Shown: positions 17,447 through 26,717, counted from the stretch's first letter. The stretch: DNA of 64,000 bases from Paracoccus limosus (GCF_009711185.1 NZ_WMIF01000017.1:1-64000), one strand, 5' to 3'. The notes: generated by a model from the letters alone, not told the origin. Translations and numbers: made by a program.

Positions 17447-18457
17447 ATGGCGAGTCGGCGCAATGCATTGGCTTTTCTGGCTGCGGCGGGGTTGCTGGCG
17501 CCGTTGGCGTCGCGATCCCGGGCGCAGGGCATGCGGTTCTTTCGCATCGGCACCGGCGCGACCGGCGGCAGCTATTACCCGATCGGGGCGCTGATCGCGG
17601 CGGCCATCTCGGCGCCGCCCGGATCGCGCAGCTGCGATCTGGGCGGACCCTGCGGCGTGCCGGGGCTGATCGCCTCGGCTGTGGCGACGCCGGGATCGGT
17701 GGCCAATGTCATGGCGATCCAGAACGGCAGGCTCGAGTCGGGCTTCGTTCAGGGCGATATCACGGCGCAGGCCTATCGCGGCCTTGGCGCCTGGACGGGA
17801 CGCACCGTGCCCGGTCTGCGCGCCATCGCCAATCTTTACCCCGAAACCGTCCATCTGATCGCCCGACGCGATGCCGGCATCCACGAATTGGCCGATCTGC
17901 GCGGCAAGCGGGTCTCGCTGGACGAGCCGGGCTCGGGGACCTTGGCCGATGCCGAGATGATCCTTGCGGCCGTCGGCATGGCGCCCGGAATGCTGCAGCT
18001 GCGCAACCTGTCGCTGGGCCCGGCCACACAGGCGATGACGGCAGGCGATCTGGACGCGTTTTTTTTCGTCGGCGGCCATCCCGCCGACACGATCGTCGAG
18101 CTGGCCAGCCGCACCGCCATCGAGGTGGTGCCGATCGAAGGCGCGACCACCGCCCGGATCATTGCCGAATATCCGTTCTTTACCACCACGGTCCTGCCCG
18201 TGGACACCTATGCCGGGCAGGAACTGCCGGTGCCGACGCTGTCGGTCGGCGCACAATGGCTGACCTCGGCGCAGCAGCCCGAGGATCTGATCCACGATCT
18301 GACGGTGGCGCTGTGGAATCCGGCGACGGCGGCGCTGTTGCAGACCGGCCCGCGCCGGGGGAGGTCGATCCAGCGCGCAACGGCACTGGACGGGATCAGC
18401 ATTCCCCTGCATCCGGGCGCCGCGCGTTATTACAAAGAAAACAACATGTTGCCGTAA
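17447..18457 (+). CDS. TAXI-family TRAP transporter solute-binding protein
   Basis: A 336-residue exported protein with an N-terminal signal (MASRRNALAFLAAAGLLAPLA...) followed by FRIGTGATGGSYYPIGALIA, the characteristic start of TAXI-type binding proteins. It binds a small carboxylated ligand in the periplasm for a TRAP membrane complex; no membrane subunit gene is adjacent, so it may work with one elsewhere. ATG at 17447 follows AAAGAGG. It is the last gene before the candidate replication origin and, unlike most leftward neighbours, points towards it. Confidence 0.85.
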   Translation: MASRRNALAFLAAAGLLAPLASRSRAQGMRFFRIGTGATGGSYYPIGALIAAAISAPPGSRSCDLGGPCGVPGLIASAVATPGSVANVMAIQNGRLESGFVQGDITAQAYRGLGAWTGRTVPGLRAIANLYPETVHLIARRDAGIHELADLRGKRVSLDEPGSGTLADAEMILAAVGMAPGMLQLRNLSLGPATQAMTAGDLDAFFFVGGHPADTIVELASRTAIEVVPIEGATTARIIAEYPFFTTTVLPVDTYAGQELPVPTLSVGAQWLTSAQQPEDLIHDLTVALWNPATAALLQTGPRRGRSIQRATALDGISIPLHPGAARYYKENNMLP

Positions 18458-18883
18458 TGCTGGCCTGCCTTGGGCAGGACGGATGAGGCGAGTTGCACAA
18501 CTCTGTGGACGAATCGGCACGAATCGCCCCCAGCAGATTGTGGGGGAATCACCCCCCGAATTTCACCCTGTGGATCAGCCGCCGGAACGAGAGCGGAACC
18601 CGCGCAGGTTTTCCACATGTAGACAATCCTGAAGCGGCTTTCCACAGGCTGTGGGCAAGGTAACTTTTCACAAACTTATCCACAGGGAGGTTGTTTTCAA
18701 ACACATGATATAAAACGGATTTTCAAGGATGCTCCGGTTTATGGCAAACTTTTCCCCATATCGCGTTTCTGGGGATTTCTGCCGTGAAACATTGATTTCC
18801 AGTCATCCACAGGCCCAACAACTACAACATCCTTCTTTATCTTTATCTTTCTTTGATAGAGGAGATGCGCCGGAGGATTCCGA
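18458..18883. other. Candidate chromosomal replication origin (oriC)
   Basis: 426 bases without a gene. Seven DnaA-box-like 9-mers: TTATCCACA at 18676-18684 (perfect); TGATCCACA (complement, 18569-18577), TTTTCCACA (18609-18617) and TCATCCACA (18813-18821) with one mismatch; CTTTCCACA (18638-18646), TTGCCCACA (complement, 18650-18658) and TCGTCCACA (complement, 18504-18512) weaker. AT-rich stretches at 18690-18730 and CTTTATCTTTATCTTTCTTT at 18835-18854 could unwind. Three GAATC sites (18511, 18521, 18546) and one GATTC (18876) are potential CcrM methylation sites. Neighbours hemJ, rho, mnmE, mnmG, rsmG, parA and parB are typical origin-proximal genes, and gene direction changes here. Confidence 0.85.
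18527..18556. terminator. Two mutually exclusive GC hairpins at the left edge of the origin
   Basis: CCCCCA (18527-18532) can pair with TGGGGG (18541-18546), or GGGGG (18542-18546) with CCCCC (18552-18556) around a loop AATCA. Neither has a T-run, so they could be a weak stop for the TAXI gene or a structure of the origin. A GAATC site spans the second stem and loop. Confidence 0.35.
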
Positions 18884-19330
18884 ATGACTGACGTTCTGGC
18901 CGCAGCCTATCCTTGGATCAAAGCGCTGCATGTCATGGCGGTGATCTCGTGGATGGCGGGGTTGTTCTACCTGCCCCGGCTGTTCGTCTATCACGCCGAA
19001 CGCGGCCAAAGCGGCGCCGAGCCAGCGGCCTCGCTGGTGATCATGGAAGACAAGCTTTTGCGCCTGATCATGAACCCGGCGATGATCGTCAGTTGGATCG
19101 CGGGGCTGCTGTTGGTGCTGACGCCCGGAATCGTCGATTTCTCGCAGCTCTGGCCATGGACCAAGGCGGCAGGTGTCCTGGGCATGACCTGGTTCCACAT
19201 GTGGCTGGCAGGGCAGCGCAGGGCGCTGCTGGCGGGGCACGGGCTGGCCGGACGGCGCTACCGGATGATGAACGAACTGCCGACGCTGTTCATGGTGGTG
19301 ATCGTGCTTTCGGTGATCGTGAAGTTCTGA
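18884..19330 (+). CDS. hemJ: Protoporphyrinogen oxidase HemJ
   Basis: A 148-residue membrane protein with about four helices. The motifs KALHVMAVISWMAGLFYLPRLFVYH near the N terminus and WFHMWL and RYRMMNELPT near the C terminus are those of HemJ, with the conserved His and Arg/Lys residues. It oxidises protoporphyrinogen IX to protoporphyrin IX at the cytoplasmic membrane. ATG at 18884 follows GGAGG. It borders the candidate origin and precedes rho, as in other alphaproteobacteria. Confidence 0.9.
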   Translation: MTDVLAAAYPWIKALHVMAVISWMAGLFYLPRLFVYHAERGQSGAEPAASLVIMEDKLLRLIMNPAMIVSWIAGLLLVLTPGIVDFSQLWPWTKAAGVLGMTWFHMWLAGQRRALLAGHGLAGRRYRMMNELPTLFMVVIVLSVIVKF

Positions 19331-19453
19331 AGATTGACTCGTGGGGCTTTTACTCCTATCTGAGCCGCATCCGCCGTCCGGCGGGTTTTTCCAATTCACA
19401 GTATTTTCGCGTGCGCCGATCCTCTCGGCATGCTGCGTGCCTATAGGCGAGAG

Positions 19454-20725
19454 ATGAGCGACGAACGGCTTAACCTGTCCGATCTGAAGGCCAAGAGCCC
19501 GGCCGACCTGCTGGCCATGGCCGAGGAATGGGAGATCGAGAACGCGTCCACCATGCGCAAGGGCGAGATGATGTTCTCGCTGCTGAAAGAGCATGCCGAG
19601 GACGGGTTCGACATCGGCGGCGATGGTGTGCTGGAAGTGGTGCAGGACGGCTTTGGCTTCCTGCGCTCGCCCGAAGCGAACTATCTGCCGGGTCCGGACG
19701 ACATCTATGTCAGCCCTGATATGATCCGGCAGCACAGTCTGCGCACCGGCGACACCGTCGAGGGCGTGATCCGCGCGCCGGGCGAGAATGAGCGCTATTT
19801 CGCGCTGACCCGCGTCGAGAAGATCAACTTCGAGGATCCCGAGAAAGCGCGCCACAAGGTCGCCTTCGACAACCTGACGCCGCTTTATCCCAATGAGCGG
19901 CTGAATATGGAGATCGAGGATCCGACCATCCGCGACCGCTCGGCGCGGATCATTGATCTGGTGGCGCCGATCGGCAAGGGTCAGCGTTCGCTGATCGTGG
20001 CGCCGCCGCGGACGGGTAAGACGGTTCTGCTGCAGAACATCGCCCATTCCATCGAGAAAAACCATCCCGAGTGCTACCTGATCGTCCTGCTGATCGACGA
20101 GCGCCCGGAAGAGGTGACCGACATGCAGCGCTCGGTGAAGGGTGAGGTGATTTCCTCGACCTTCGACGAGCCGGCCAGCCGTCACGTTGCGGTTTCGGAA
20201 ATGGTGATTGAGAAGGCCAAGCGTTTGGTCGAGCATAAGCGAGATGTTGTGATCTTGCTTGACTCGATCACAAGACTTGGTCGTGCCTTCAACACTGTGG
20301 TGCCGAGCTCGGGTAAAGTGCTTACCGGTGGTGTCGACGCGAATGCGCTGCAGCGTCCGAAACGCTTCTTTGGCGCGGCGCGCAATATCGAAGAGGGCGG
20401 TTCGCTGACCATCATCGCGACTGCGCTGATCGATACCGGATCGCGCATGGACGAGGTGATCTTTGAAGAATTCAAAGGCACCGGCAACAGCGAGATCGTT
20501 CTGGACCGCAAGGTTGCCGACAAGCGGGTTTTCCCGGCGATGGATATTCTGAAATCCGGCACGCGGAAAGAAGAATTGTTGGTTGATTCCAAAGACTTGC
20601 AGAAAACATATCTGCTGCGGCGCATCCTGAACCCGATGGGCACCACCGATGCAATCGAGTTCCTGATCTCGAAGCTGAAGCAGACCAAGACGAACTCGGA
20701 ATTCTTTGATTCGATGAACGCCTGA
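19454..20725 (+). CDS. rho: Transcription termination factor Rho
   Basis: A 423-residue hexameric RNA helicase. The N-terminal Rho_N region is [20 protein letters not shown], the RNA-binding cold-shock-like domain follows ([22 protein letters not shown]), and the ATPase has Walker A ([11 protein letters not shown]) and Walker B ([14 protein letters not shown]), with Q-loop and R-loop regions present. ATG at 19454 (MSDERLNL) gives the family length; a frame opening at 19430 is unlikely. A long 120-base leader separates it from hemJ. Confidence 0.97.
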   Translation: MSDERLNLSDLKAKSPADLLAMAEEWEIENASTMRKGEMMFSLLKEHAEDGFDIGGDGVLEVVQDGFGFLRSPEANYLPGPDDIYVSPDMIRQHSLRTGDTVEGVIRAPGENERYFALTRVEKINFEDPEKARHKVAFDNLTPLYPNERLNMEIEDPTIRDRSARIIDLVAPIGKGQRSLIVAPPRTGKTVLLQNIAHSIEKNHPECYLIVLLIDERPEEVTDMQRSVKGEVISSTFDEPASRHVAVSEMVIEKAKRLVEHKRDVVILLDSITRLGRAFNTVVPSSGKVLTGGVDANALQRPKRFFGAARNIEEGGSLTIIATALIDTGSRMDEVIFEEFKGTGNSEIVLDRKVADKRVFPAMDILKSGTRKEELLVDSKDLQKTYLLRRILNPMGTTDAIEFLISKLKQTKTNSEFFDSMNA

Positions 20726-20741
20726 TGGCGCGGAGGATGTG

Positions 20742-22001
20742 GTGGACACGATCTTTGCCGAGTCCACCCCTCCTGGTCGGGGGGGCGTGTCGGTCGTTCG
20801 TCTGAGCGGGCCGCAAGCACGCAGCACCGTCGAGGATCTGGCCGGGCCAATTGCCTCGGCGCGATTTGCTGCCCTGCGGGCGTTGCGCGATGGCGAGGAT
20901 CTGATCGATCGTGCGCTGGTGCTGTGGTTCGAAAAGGACCGCAGCTTTACCGGCGAGGAAGTCGCCGAATTGCATGTTCATGGGGCGCCGGTCATCCTGA
21001 CGCGGTTGGCGACGGCGCTATTGGCGCGCGGGTTGCGCCGCGCCGAAGCGGGCGAATTTTCGCGGCGCGCTTTTCTGAACGGCAAGATGGATCTGGCCGA
21101 AAGCGAAGGGTTAGCCGATCTACTGTCGGCAGAGACCGAAGCACAGCGCAAGCTGGCGATGAAAGCTGCTGACGGCGAGCTGGGTCGCAAGGTTGCGCGG
21201 ATGCGAGCCAATCTGGTCCGGGCCGGCGCTTTGGTCGAGGCCAGCATTGATTTTGCCGATGAGGAGGTGCCGGACGAGGTGCCGGACGAGGTTTTTGATC
21301 TGGTGGGCGCGGTGCGCAGCGAGATTCAGGACCTGTTGCGGGCCTATCCGGCCACCGAACGGCTGCGGCAGGGCTATGAGGTTGCAATCATCGGGCCGCC
21401 GAATGCCGGAAAATCGACGCTGTTGAATCGGATTGCGCAGCGCGATATCGCTCTGGTGTCGGATATTGCCGGGACGACGCGCGATGTCATCGAGCTGCGG
21501 ACGGATCTGCGCGGGCTTCCGGTGACGTTCCTAGATACCGCCGGTATTCGCGAAAGTGCTGATCCCGTCGAGGCGATGGGGGTGGCACGGGCGGCTGATC
21601 GGGCTCAATCAGCCGATCTGCGCGTCCATTTGACCGAGAATGGCGTAGTTCCGATGGTGGTGATGCCGGGGGATCTGGTCGTGCGGTCGAAGGCGGATCT
21701 AACTGGCGGTGAGGGCCTGTCGATCTCTGCCAGGACCGGGGAAGGAGTCGCCGAACTGCTGGATATGGTCTATGATATCCTGCGTGAGCGGGTCGCCGAT
21801 TCTGGCATCGTCAGCCATAAGCGCCAGGCCGAGGCTTTGCAGCGTACCAATGCCTCATTGGAGTTGGACGCGGCGATGTCTCCGGAAGTGATCGCTGAGA
21901 TGTTGCGGCAAGCAGCGGTGAGCTTGGCCGAGATGATCGGGCAAGTCGGCGCAGAAGACTATCTGGATGAGATTTTCTCGTCGTTCTGCATTGGGAAATA
22001 G
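20742..22001 (+). CDS. mnmE: tRNA modification GTPase MnmE
   Basis: About 419 residues: an N-terminal tetrahydrofolate-binding domain (MDTIFAEST-like start), a helical domain and an inserted G domain (GPPNAGKSTLLNR near residue 218, then DIAGTTRD and LDTAGIRE), and the C-terminal FCIGK that carries the conserved cysteine. With MnmG it makes the cmnm5 group on wobble uridine 34. Two tandem GTG codons occur at 20739 and 20742; the second fits GGAGG at 20732 better. Base use is less GC-rich at third positions than in parA or rph. Nine-base repeats give EVPDEVPDEV at about 21264. Confidence 0.95.
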   Translation: MDTIFAESTPPGRGGVSVVRLSGPQARSTVEDLAGPIASARFAALRALRDGEDLIDRALVLWFEKDRSFTGEEVAELHVHGAPVILTRLATALLARGLRRAEAGEFSRRAFLNGKMDLAESEGLADLLSAETEAQRKLAMKAADGELGRKVARMRANLVRAGALVEASIDFADEEVPDEVPDEVFDLVGAVRSEIQDLLRAYPATERLRQGYEVAIIGPPNAGKSTLLNRIAQRDIALVSDIAGTTRDVIELRTDLRGLPVTFLDTAGIRESADPVEAMGVARAADRAQSADLRVHLTENGVVPMVVMPGDLVVRSKADLTGGEGLSISARTGEGVAELLDMVYDILRERVADSGIVSHKRQAEALQRTNASLELDAAMSPEVIAEMLRQAAVSLAEMIGQVGAEDYLDEIFSSFCIGK

Positions 22002-23870
22002 GTGTTTCACGTGGAACAATACGACGTGGTTGTTATCGGCGGGGGGCACGCCGGCTTGGAAGCAGCGATGGCCGCCGCGCGAATGGGCGCTGCGACGGTA
22101 TTGCTGACCCTGAAACCTGCTGATCTGGGGACGATGTCCTGCAATCCGGCCATTGGTGGTCTTGGAAAAGGGCATCTTGTCCGTGAAATCGACGCTTTGG
22201 ACGGCGTTATGGGGCGCTTGGCAGATGCGGCGGGCATTCAATTCCGGCTGTTGAACCGTCGTAAGGGGCCGGCTGTGCAGGGGCCGCGAGCGCAGATCGA
22301 CCGCGCGCTGTATCGAGATGCCGCATCAAAAGCGGCACAGGCGCAGGTCAACCTGAACCTTGTTTATGGTGAGGCGAGTGAAATTCTGCGAGATGGCGCT
22401 CGGCTTTTTGGTGTTGCGCTGGCTGACGGTCGACAGTTGCTGGCGCCGCAAGTGATCCTGACGACTGGAACCTTTCTGAATGGGCTGATCCATATTGGTG
22501 AGGAGACGCGGACTGCGGGTCGCTGGGGGGATTCCGCTGCTATTTCGCTGGCGGCATCGCTTTCGCCGCTGGGCCTGCCGCTAGGGCGACTCAAGACAGG
22601 CACGCCGCCGCGGATCTCCCGTGCCAGCATTGATTGGGATTCGCTCGAAATGCAGCTAGGAGACGATGATCCGGCGCTGTTTTCCTATCTCAGTAGCGAT
22701 GTTCAGGTGCCGCAGATTAGCTGCGCAATCACCCATACCAACGAAATGACGCATCGAATTATCTCCGACAACCTTTCGCGGTCGGCGATGTATGGTGGTC
22801 GGATTTCAGGCACGGGCCCGCGCTACTGCCCTTCGATCGAGGACAAGATCGTCCGATTCGCCGATAAATCCTCGCATCAGATTTTTCTGGAACCCGAGGG
22901 GTTGGATTCGGATCTGGTTTATCCGAACGGGATTTCGACCTCGCTGCCGGCGGATGTGCAACTGGCCTATGTTCAGTCGATCCGGGGTCTGGAGGCCGCT
23001 GAGATCGTGCAGCCGGGCTATGCGGTCGAATATGATTATGTCGACCCACGCGCCTTGACGCCGAGTCTGGAAACGAAAGTTCTGCCGGGGCTGTTCCTGG
23101 CCGGGCAAATCAACGGTACGACGGGCTATGAAGAGGCGGCGGCGCAAGGCTTGGTGGCGGGGATTAACGCAGCACTGCGGGCACAGGGCCGGCCCCCCCT
23201 GCATTTCAGTCGTTCGCAAAGCTATATCGGCGTCATGATCGACGATCTGATCACGCGCGGCGTTAGCGAACCCTATCGCATGTTCACCTCGCGCGCCGAG
23301 TTCCGTTTGTCGCTGCGCGCTGATAACGCCGATCAGCGTCTGACCCAACTGGGCATTGACATCGGTTGCGTGAAAGAGCCGCGCAAAGGTGCGTTCCTGG
23401 ATAAGATGACGCACTATCAGAAACTGCGCGATCATGCCGAGACGACTAGCTTTACCCCTACGGCGCTGCAAAATGTCGGCATCGCAGTTCGCCAGGATGG
23501 CGTTCGGCGTAGTCTGTTTTCGCTATTGGCGCAGCAAGACTTGGGCAAGGATGTCGTCCTTGGTTTGGATGTAACTTTGGCTTCTGCGGACCCAGAGCTC
23601 GTCGAACAGCTTGCGGTTGATGCACTTTATCATCAATACGTCGATCGTCAGGAGCGCGATGCTGAGATGTTGCGCAAGGAAGAGGCTGTGGTGATCGAAC
23701 CAAGCTTTAGCTACGATGATATCGCCGGTCTTTCGACTGAGTTGAAGAACAAGTTGAATCAGGCCAAACCGGCCAGTCTTGCCGCTGCTGCCAAGATCGA
23801 GGGCATGACTCCGGCGGCGCTGACGCTACTTCTGGCGGTGGTCCGCGCGGGAAAACGGCGTTCGGCATGA
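22002..23870 (+). CDS. mnmG: tRNA uridine modification enzyme MnmG (GidA)
   Basis: A 622-residue FAD protein: N-terminal [14 protein letters not shown] dinucleotide site, [25 protein letters not shown], and [11 protein letters not shown] in the middle, all MnmG signatures. It partners MnmE. Translation starts at GTG 22002, directly after mnmE, and its first codons (MFHVEQ) are written in a parS-like 16-mer. Third-codon positions are notably less GC-rich than in the genes on either side of the mnmE-mnmG-rsmG block. The stop overlaps the rsmG start by 4 bases. Confidence 0.96.
   Translation: MFHVEQYDVVVIGGGHAGLEAAMAAARMGAATVLLTLKPADLGTMSCNPAIGGLGKGHLVREIDALDGVMGRLADAAGIQFRLLNRRKGPAVQGPRAQIDRALYRDAASKAAQAQVNLNLVYGEASEILRDGARLFGVALADGRQLLAPQVILTTGTFLNGLIHIGEETRTAGRWGDSAAISLAASLSPLGLPLGRLKTGTPPRISRASIDWDSLEMQLGDDDPALFSYLSSDVQVPQISCAITHTNEMTHRIISDNLSRSAMYGGRISGTGPRYCPSIEDKIVRFADKSSHQIFLEPEGLDSDLVYPNGISTSLPADVQLAYVQSIRGLEAAEIVQPGYAVEYDYVDPRALTPSLETKVLPGLFLAGQINGTTGYEEAAAQGLVAGINAALRAQGRPPLHFSRSQSYIGVMIDDLITRGVSEPYRMFTSRAEFRLSLRADNADQRLTQLGIDIGCVKEPRKGAFLDKMTHYQKLRDHAETTSFTPTALQNVGIAVRQDGVRRSLFSLLAQQDLGKDVVLGLDVTLASADPELVEQLAVDALYHQYVDRQERDAEMLRKEEAVVIEPSFSYDDIAGLSTELKNKLNQAKPASLAAAAKIEGMTPAALTLLLAVVRAGKRRSA
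22003..22018. promoter_or_regulatory. parS site within the first codons of mnmG
   Basis: TGTTTCACGTGGAACA matches the ParB-binding palindrome TGTTTCACGTGAAACA at 15 of 16 positions. It starts one base into the mnmG GTG start codon. parA and parB lie 2.4 kb downstream. Confidence 0.82.
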
Positions 23871-24448
23871 GTGTTTCACGTGAAACAGAAGCATTGCAGC
23901 ACTACGCTGCTTTGCTTCGCAAGTGGAATCCGGCCATCAACCTGATCGCACCATCGACGGTTTCAGATCTCGAAACGCGGCATATCGCCGACAGCCGTCA
24001 ACTTGCAGATGTTTCTGCCAAGGCGAATGGTCGCTGGGTCGATATTGGCAGTGGCGGCGGTCTTCCTGGCCTTGTGCTGGCCATCATGCGTCCGGATTTG
24101 CCGGTTTCCTTGCTTGAAAGCGATAAGCGCAAGTGCAGTTTTCTACGCAACTCCGTCCGGGAGTTGGGCTTGCATAACGTGACCGTGATCGCCGAGCGTA
24201 TCGAACAGGCATCACCGCTGCTGGCGGCAAATTTAAGTGCCCGCGCGCTTGCCCCGCTGCCCCTGCTTATGTCATATGTTGCAAGACATATCGACCCCGC
24301 AGGCACGGCATGGCTGATGAAGGGTCGAAACTGGCAATCCGAGGTCGATGAGGCACGGCGCGCTTGGAGTTTCGACATGATTAGTCACCCAAGCCTGACC
24401 GATCCCGATGCCGTCATTCTGGAACTCACAGGAATCCGCCATGCCTGA
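23867..24448 (+). CDS. rsmG: 16S rRNA (guanine527-N7)-methyltransferase RsmG (GidB)
   Basis: A 193-residue SAM-dependent methyltransferase with the motif I region [17 protein letters not shown], then [13 protein letters not shown] and a C-terminal GTAWLMKGR. It methylates G527 of 16S rRNA. The start ATG at 23867 overlaps the mnmG stop (ATGA). Codons 2 to 7 (SVSRET) are written in a perfect parS palindrome, so protein start and centromere share sequence. The stop overlaps the parA start region by 8 bases. Confidence 0.94.
   Translation: MSVSRETEALQHYAALLRKWNPAINLIAPSTVSDLETRHIADSRQLADVSAKANGRWVDIGSGGGLPGLVLAIMRPDLPVSLLESDKRKCSFLRNSVRELGLHNVTVIAERIEQASPLLAANLSARALAPLPLLMSYVARHIDPAGTAWLMKGRNWQSEVDEARRAWSFDMISHPSLTDPDAVILELTGIRHA
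23872..23887. promoter_or_regulatory. Perfect parS site at the start of rsmG
   Basis: TGTTTCACGTGAAACA is a perfect 16-base palindrome identical to the bacterial parS consensus. It should be a main ParB loading site for segregation of this replicon, about 5.2 kb from the candidate origin. Confidence 0.95.
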
Positions 24449-25217
24449 GACTCGCGTAATCGCCGTAGCCAACCAGAAGGGCGGTGTGGGCAAGACCACC
24501 ACGGCGGTCAATCTTGGCGCGGCTCTGGCCGAAGCCGGGCATAAGGTGGCGATCATCGACCTGGATTCGCAGGGGAACGCCTCGACGGGGCTGGGCGTCC
24601 CGCCCGAACAGCGCAAGGTCACCTCCTATGACGTGCTGGTCGAGGATGCGCAGCTTCAGGATGCCTGCTGCGCTACCAATGTTGCCGGGCTCAGCCTCGT
24701 GCCCTCCAGCCGAGACCTCTCGTCGGTGGATATGGAAATGTCCAGCCGCGCGGGCCGCACCAAGCTTTTGCGCCGCAAGCTGACAGCACCTTCGGAATTC
24801 GAATATATCCTCATCGACTGCCCGCCGGCCTTGGGGCTGCTGACGGTGAACGCGATGGTGGCCGCCGACAGTGTTCTGGTGCCGCTGCAGGCCGAATTCT
24901 ACGCGCTCGAAGGGCTTTCGCAGCTCTTGATGACCATCCGCGAGGTGCGCCAGACCGGCAACCCCGACCTGCGCATCGAAGGTGTTCTGCTGACCATGTC
25001 CGATGGTCGCAACAACCTGTCGCAGCAGGTTGAGGCCGATGCCCGCAACACCCTCGCCGGGCTGGTCTACCGCACGGTCATCCCACGCAATGTCCGCCTG
25101 TCCGAGGCGCCCTCGCATGCCATGTCTGTGCTGCAATACGATCCGAACTCCAAGGGCAGCGCTGCCTATCGCGAACTCGCGCAGGAGTTTCTGGCTCGGC
25201 AACTTGTCACCGTCTAG
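24441..25217 (+). CDS. parA: Chromosome partitioning ATPase ParA (Soj family)
   Basis: A 258-residue ATPase with deviant Walker A KGGVGKTTTAVNLG, Walker A' / switch region VAIIDLDSQGNASTGLG and Walker B-like YILIDCPPALG. It forms ATP-dependent dimers on the nucleoid and moves ParB-parS complexes. ATG at 24441 has a weak AGGAA site upstream; an earlier in-frame ATG at 24408 lies in rsmG and is unlikely. parB follows after 9 bases. Size and motifs are chromosomal type rather than plasmid type Ia. Confidence 0.95.
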   Translation: MPETRVIAVANQKGGVGKTTTAVNLGAALAEAGHKVAIIDLDSQGNASTGLGVPPEQRKVTSYDVLVEDAQLQDACCATNVAGLSLVPSSRDLSSVDMEMSSRAGRTKLLRRKLTAPSEFEYILIDCPPALGLLTVNAMVAADSVLVPLQAEFYALEGLSQLLMTIREVRQTGNPDLRIEGVLLTMSDGRNNLSQQVEADARNTLAGLVYRTVIPRNVRLSEAPSHAMSVLQYDPNSKGSAAYRELAQEFLARQLVTV

Positions 25218-25226
25218 AGAGGAACC

Positions 25227-26102
25227 ATGTCAGAGAACAAGCTTGAAAAAAGGGGCTTGGGCCGCGGCCTTTCAGCGCTGATGGCCGATGTGGATCTTCT
25301 GCCCTCGGAACGTCCCGCGCCGCGGCAGGTGCTGCCGGTCGAACAGATCACGCCCAATCCCGATCAGCCGCGCTGCAGCTTTGCCCCCGAGGCGCTGCAG
25401 GAACTGGCCGAGTCGCTGCGGGGCAGGGGCATGCTGCAGCCGCTGATCGTGCGCCCGCACCCCTCAGATCGGGGGCTCTATCAGATCGTTGCCGGTGAAC
25501 GCCGCTGGCGCGCGGCCCAGATTGCCCAGCTGCACGAAGTGCCGGTCATCGTCCGCGAGCTGACCGATACCGAGGTGCTGGAAGTTGCCATCGTCGAAAA
25601 CATCCAGCGCGCCGACCTTAACGCGATTGAGGAAGCCGCCTCCTATCGCCAGCTGATGGACCGCTTTGGCCATACGCAGGAAAAGCTGGCCGACGCGCTG
25701 AACAAAAGCCGCAGCCATATCGCCAACCTGTTGCGCCTGCTGAACCTGCCTGAACAGGTGCAAAGCTGGCTCAAGGAAGGCAAGCTGACCGCCGGTCACG
25801 CCCGCGCCCTGATCACGGCCCCGAATGCCATCGAGCTGGCCCGCAAGGTGATCGAAAAGAACCTCTCGGTGCGCGAGACCGAGGAATTGGTCCGCCGGCA
25901 GGCCGAGGCCAAACTGGTCCGACCGCAGCAAGCCAAATCCGAAAAGGATGCTGATACCCGCGTGTTGGAGGGCGATCTGTCAGCGCATCTCAAGATGAGG
26001 GTGGCGATCAACCACAAAGGTCAGGACGGCGGCCAGATGGTGATCAATTACAAGGATCTGGAACAACTCGACCGGCTTTGCCAGATCCTTGCTGGCAACT
26101 GA
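25227..26102 (+). CDS. parB: Chromosome partitioning protein ParB (parS-binding CTP switch)
   Basis: A 291-residue ParB. An N-terminal ParA-interacting stretch (EKRGLGRGLSALM), the CTP-binding ParB/Srx domain with GERRWRAAQIA, a helix-turn-helix region (HTQEKLADALNKSRSHIANLLRLL) and a C-terminal dimerisation domain are visible. It loads at parS (three candidate sites in this window) and spreads. It is followed by a bidirectional terminator shared with grpE. Confidence 0.96.
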   Translation: MSENKLEKRGLGRGLSALMADVDLLPSERPAPRQVLPVEQITPNPDQPRCSFAPEALQELAESLRGRGMLQPLIVRPHPSDRGLYQIVAGERRWRAAQIAQLHEVPVIVRELTDTEVLEVAIVENIQRADLNAIEEAASYRQLMDRFGHTQEKLADALNKSRSHIANLLRLLNLPEQVQSWLKEGKLTAGHARALITAPNAIELARKVIEKNLSVRETEELVRRQAEAKLVRPQQAKSEKDADTRVLEGDLSAHLKMRVAINHKGQDGGQMVINYKDLEQLDRLCQILAGN

Positions 26103-26136
26103 TACCATATCTGGTAGGTCAGTCCCGATAAGATAC

Positions 26137-26165
26137 AAAAAACCCCGGATCTCTCCGGGGTTTTT
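26137..26165. terminator. Bidirectional terminator between parB and grpE
   Basis: AAAAAACCCCGG, loop ATCTCT, CCGGGGTTTTT: a strong GC stem flanked by A and T runs on the two sides, placed between the convergent parB and grpE stops. Confidence 0.92.
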
Positions 26166-26167
26166 CG

Positions 26168-26713
26168 TTAATTGGCCGGGTTCGAGCTGACGCCGACCTT
26201 GGCTGGCCGCAACAGCCGGTCATGCAGCATGAAACCATTGCCCATGACCTGAATGATATGGCCGGCCACCGTGCCCGGCAACGGCGCCTCGAACATCGCT
26301 TCATGCTGCTGCGGATCGAACTTGTCGCCGACCTGCGGGGTGATGACGTGGATGCCGTGTTTGGCAAAGACGTTGTTCAGCTCGCGCAGCGTCAGCTCGA
26401 CCCCCTCGATCAGCGCAGCCGCCGCCGCGCGCTGCTCGTCATTGGCGGTCTCCAGCGCCCGGGTCAGCGCCTCATGCACCGGCAGCAGGTCACGCGCCAG
26501 ACGCGAGCCACCATATTGCTCGGCCTCGCGGCGTTCCCTGTCGGCGCGCTTGCGGGCGTTCTCGGCATCGGCCAAGGCGCGCATGAACCGGTCGCGGAAA
26601 CTGTCGCGCTCGGCGATCAGGGCCTCGATTTCCGACGGCGCATCCGCACCCTCGGCCAGCGGATCGACCAGGTCCTCGTCAAGCGGATTTCCGTTCGGGT
26701 TGTCTTTCGTCAT
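26168..26713 (-). CDS. grpE: Nucleotide exchange factor GrpE
   Basis: A 181-residue GrpE: acidic N terminus, long coiled-coil (EIEALIAERDSFRDRFMRALADAENARKR...) and C-terminal beta domain with FDPQQHEAMFEAP and GFMLHDRLLRPAKVGVS. It releases ADP from DnaK in protein folding. It is 4 bases downstream of hrcA in the same direction, a common heat-shock pair. Confidence 0.95.
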   Translation of the reverse strand: MTKDNPNGNPLDEDLVDPLAEGADAPSEIEALIAERDSFRDRFMRALADAENARKRADRERREAEQYGGSRLARDLLPVHEALTRALETANDEQRAAAAALIEGVELTLRELNNVFAKHGIHVITPQVGDKFDPQQHEAMFEAPLPGTVAGHIIQVMGNGFMLHDRLLRPAKVGVSSNPAN

Positions 26714-26717
26714 GTCC

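Noticed and set aside
18803..20827. A 674-codon open frame opposite hemJ and rho, reaching into the origin region.
   Set aside because: Antisense shadow of two well recognised genes; composition is low-complexity and no homology is apparent.
21264..21293. Nine-base tandem repeat in mnmE coding for EVPDEVPDEV.
   Set aside because: Only two units in a helical region; ordinary slippage, no sign of regulation.
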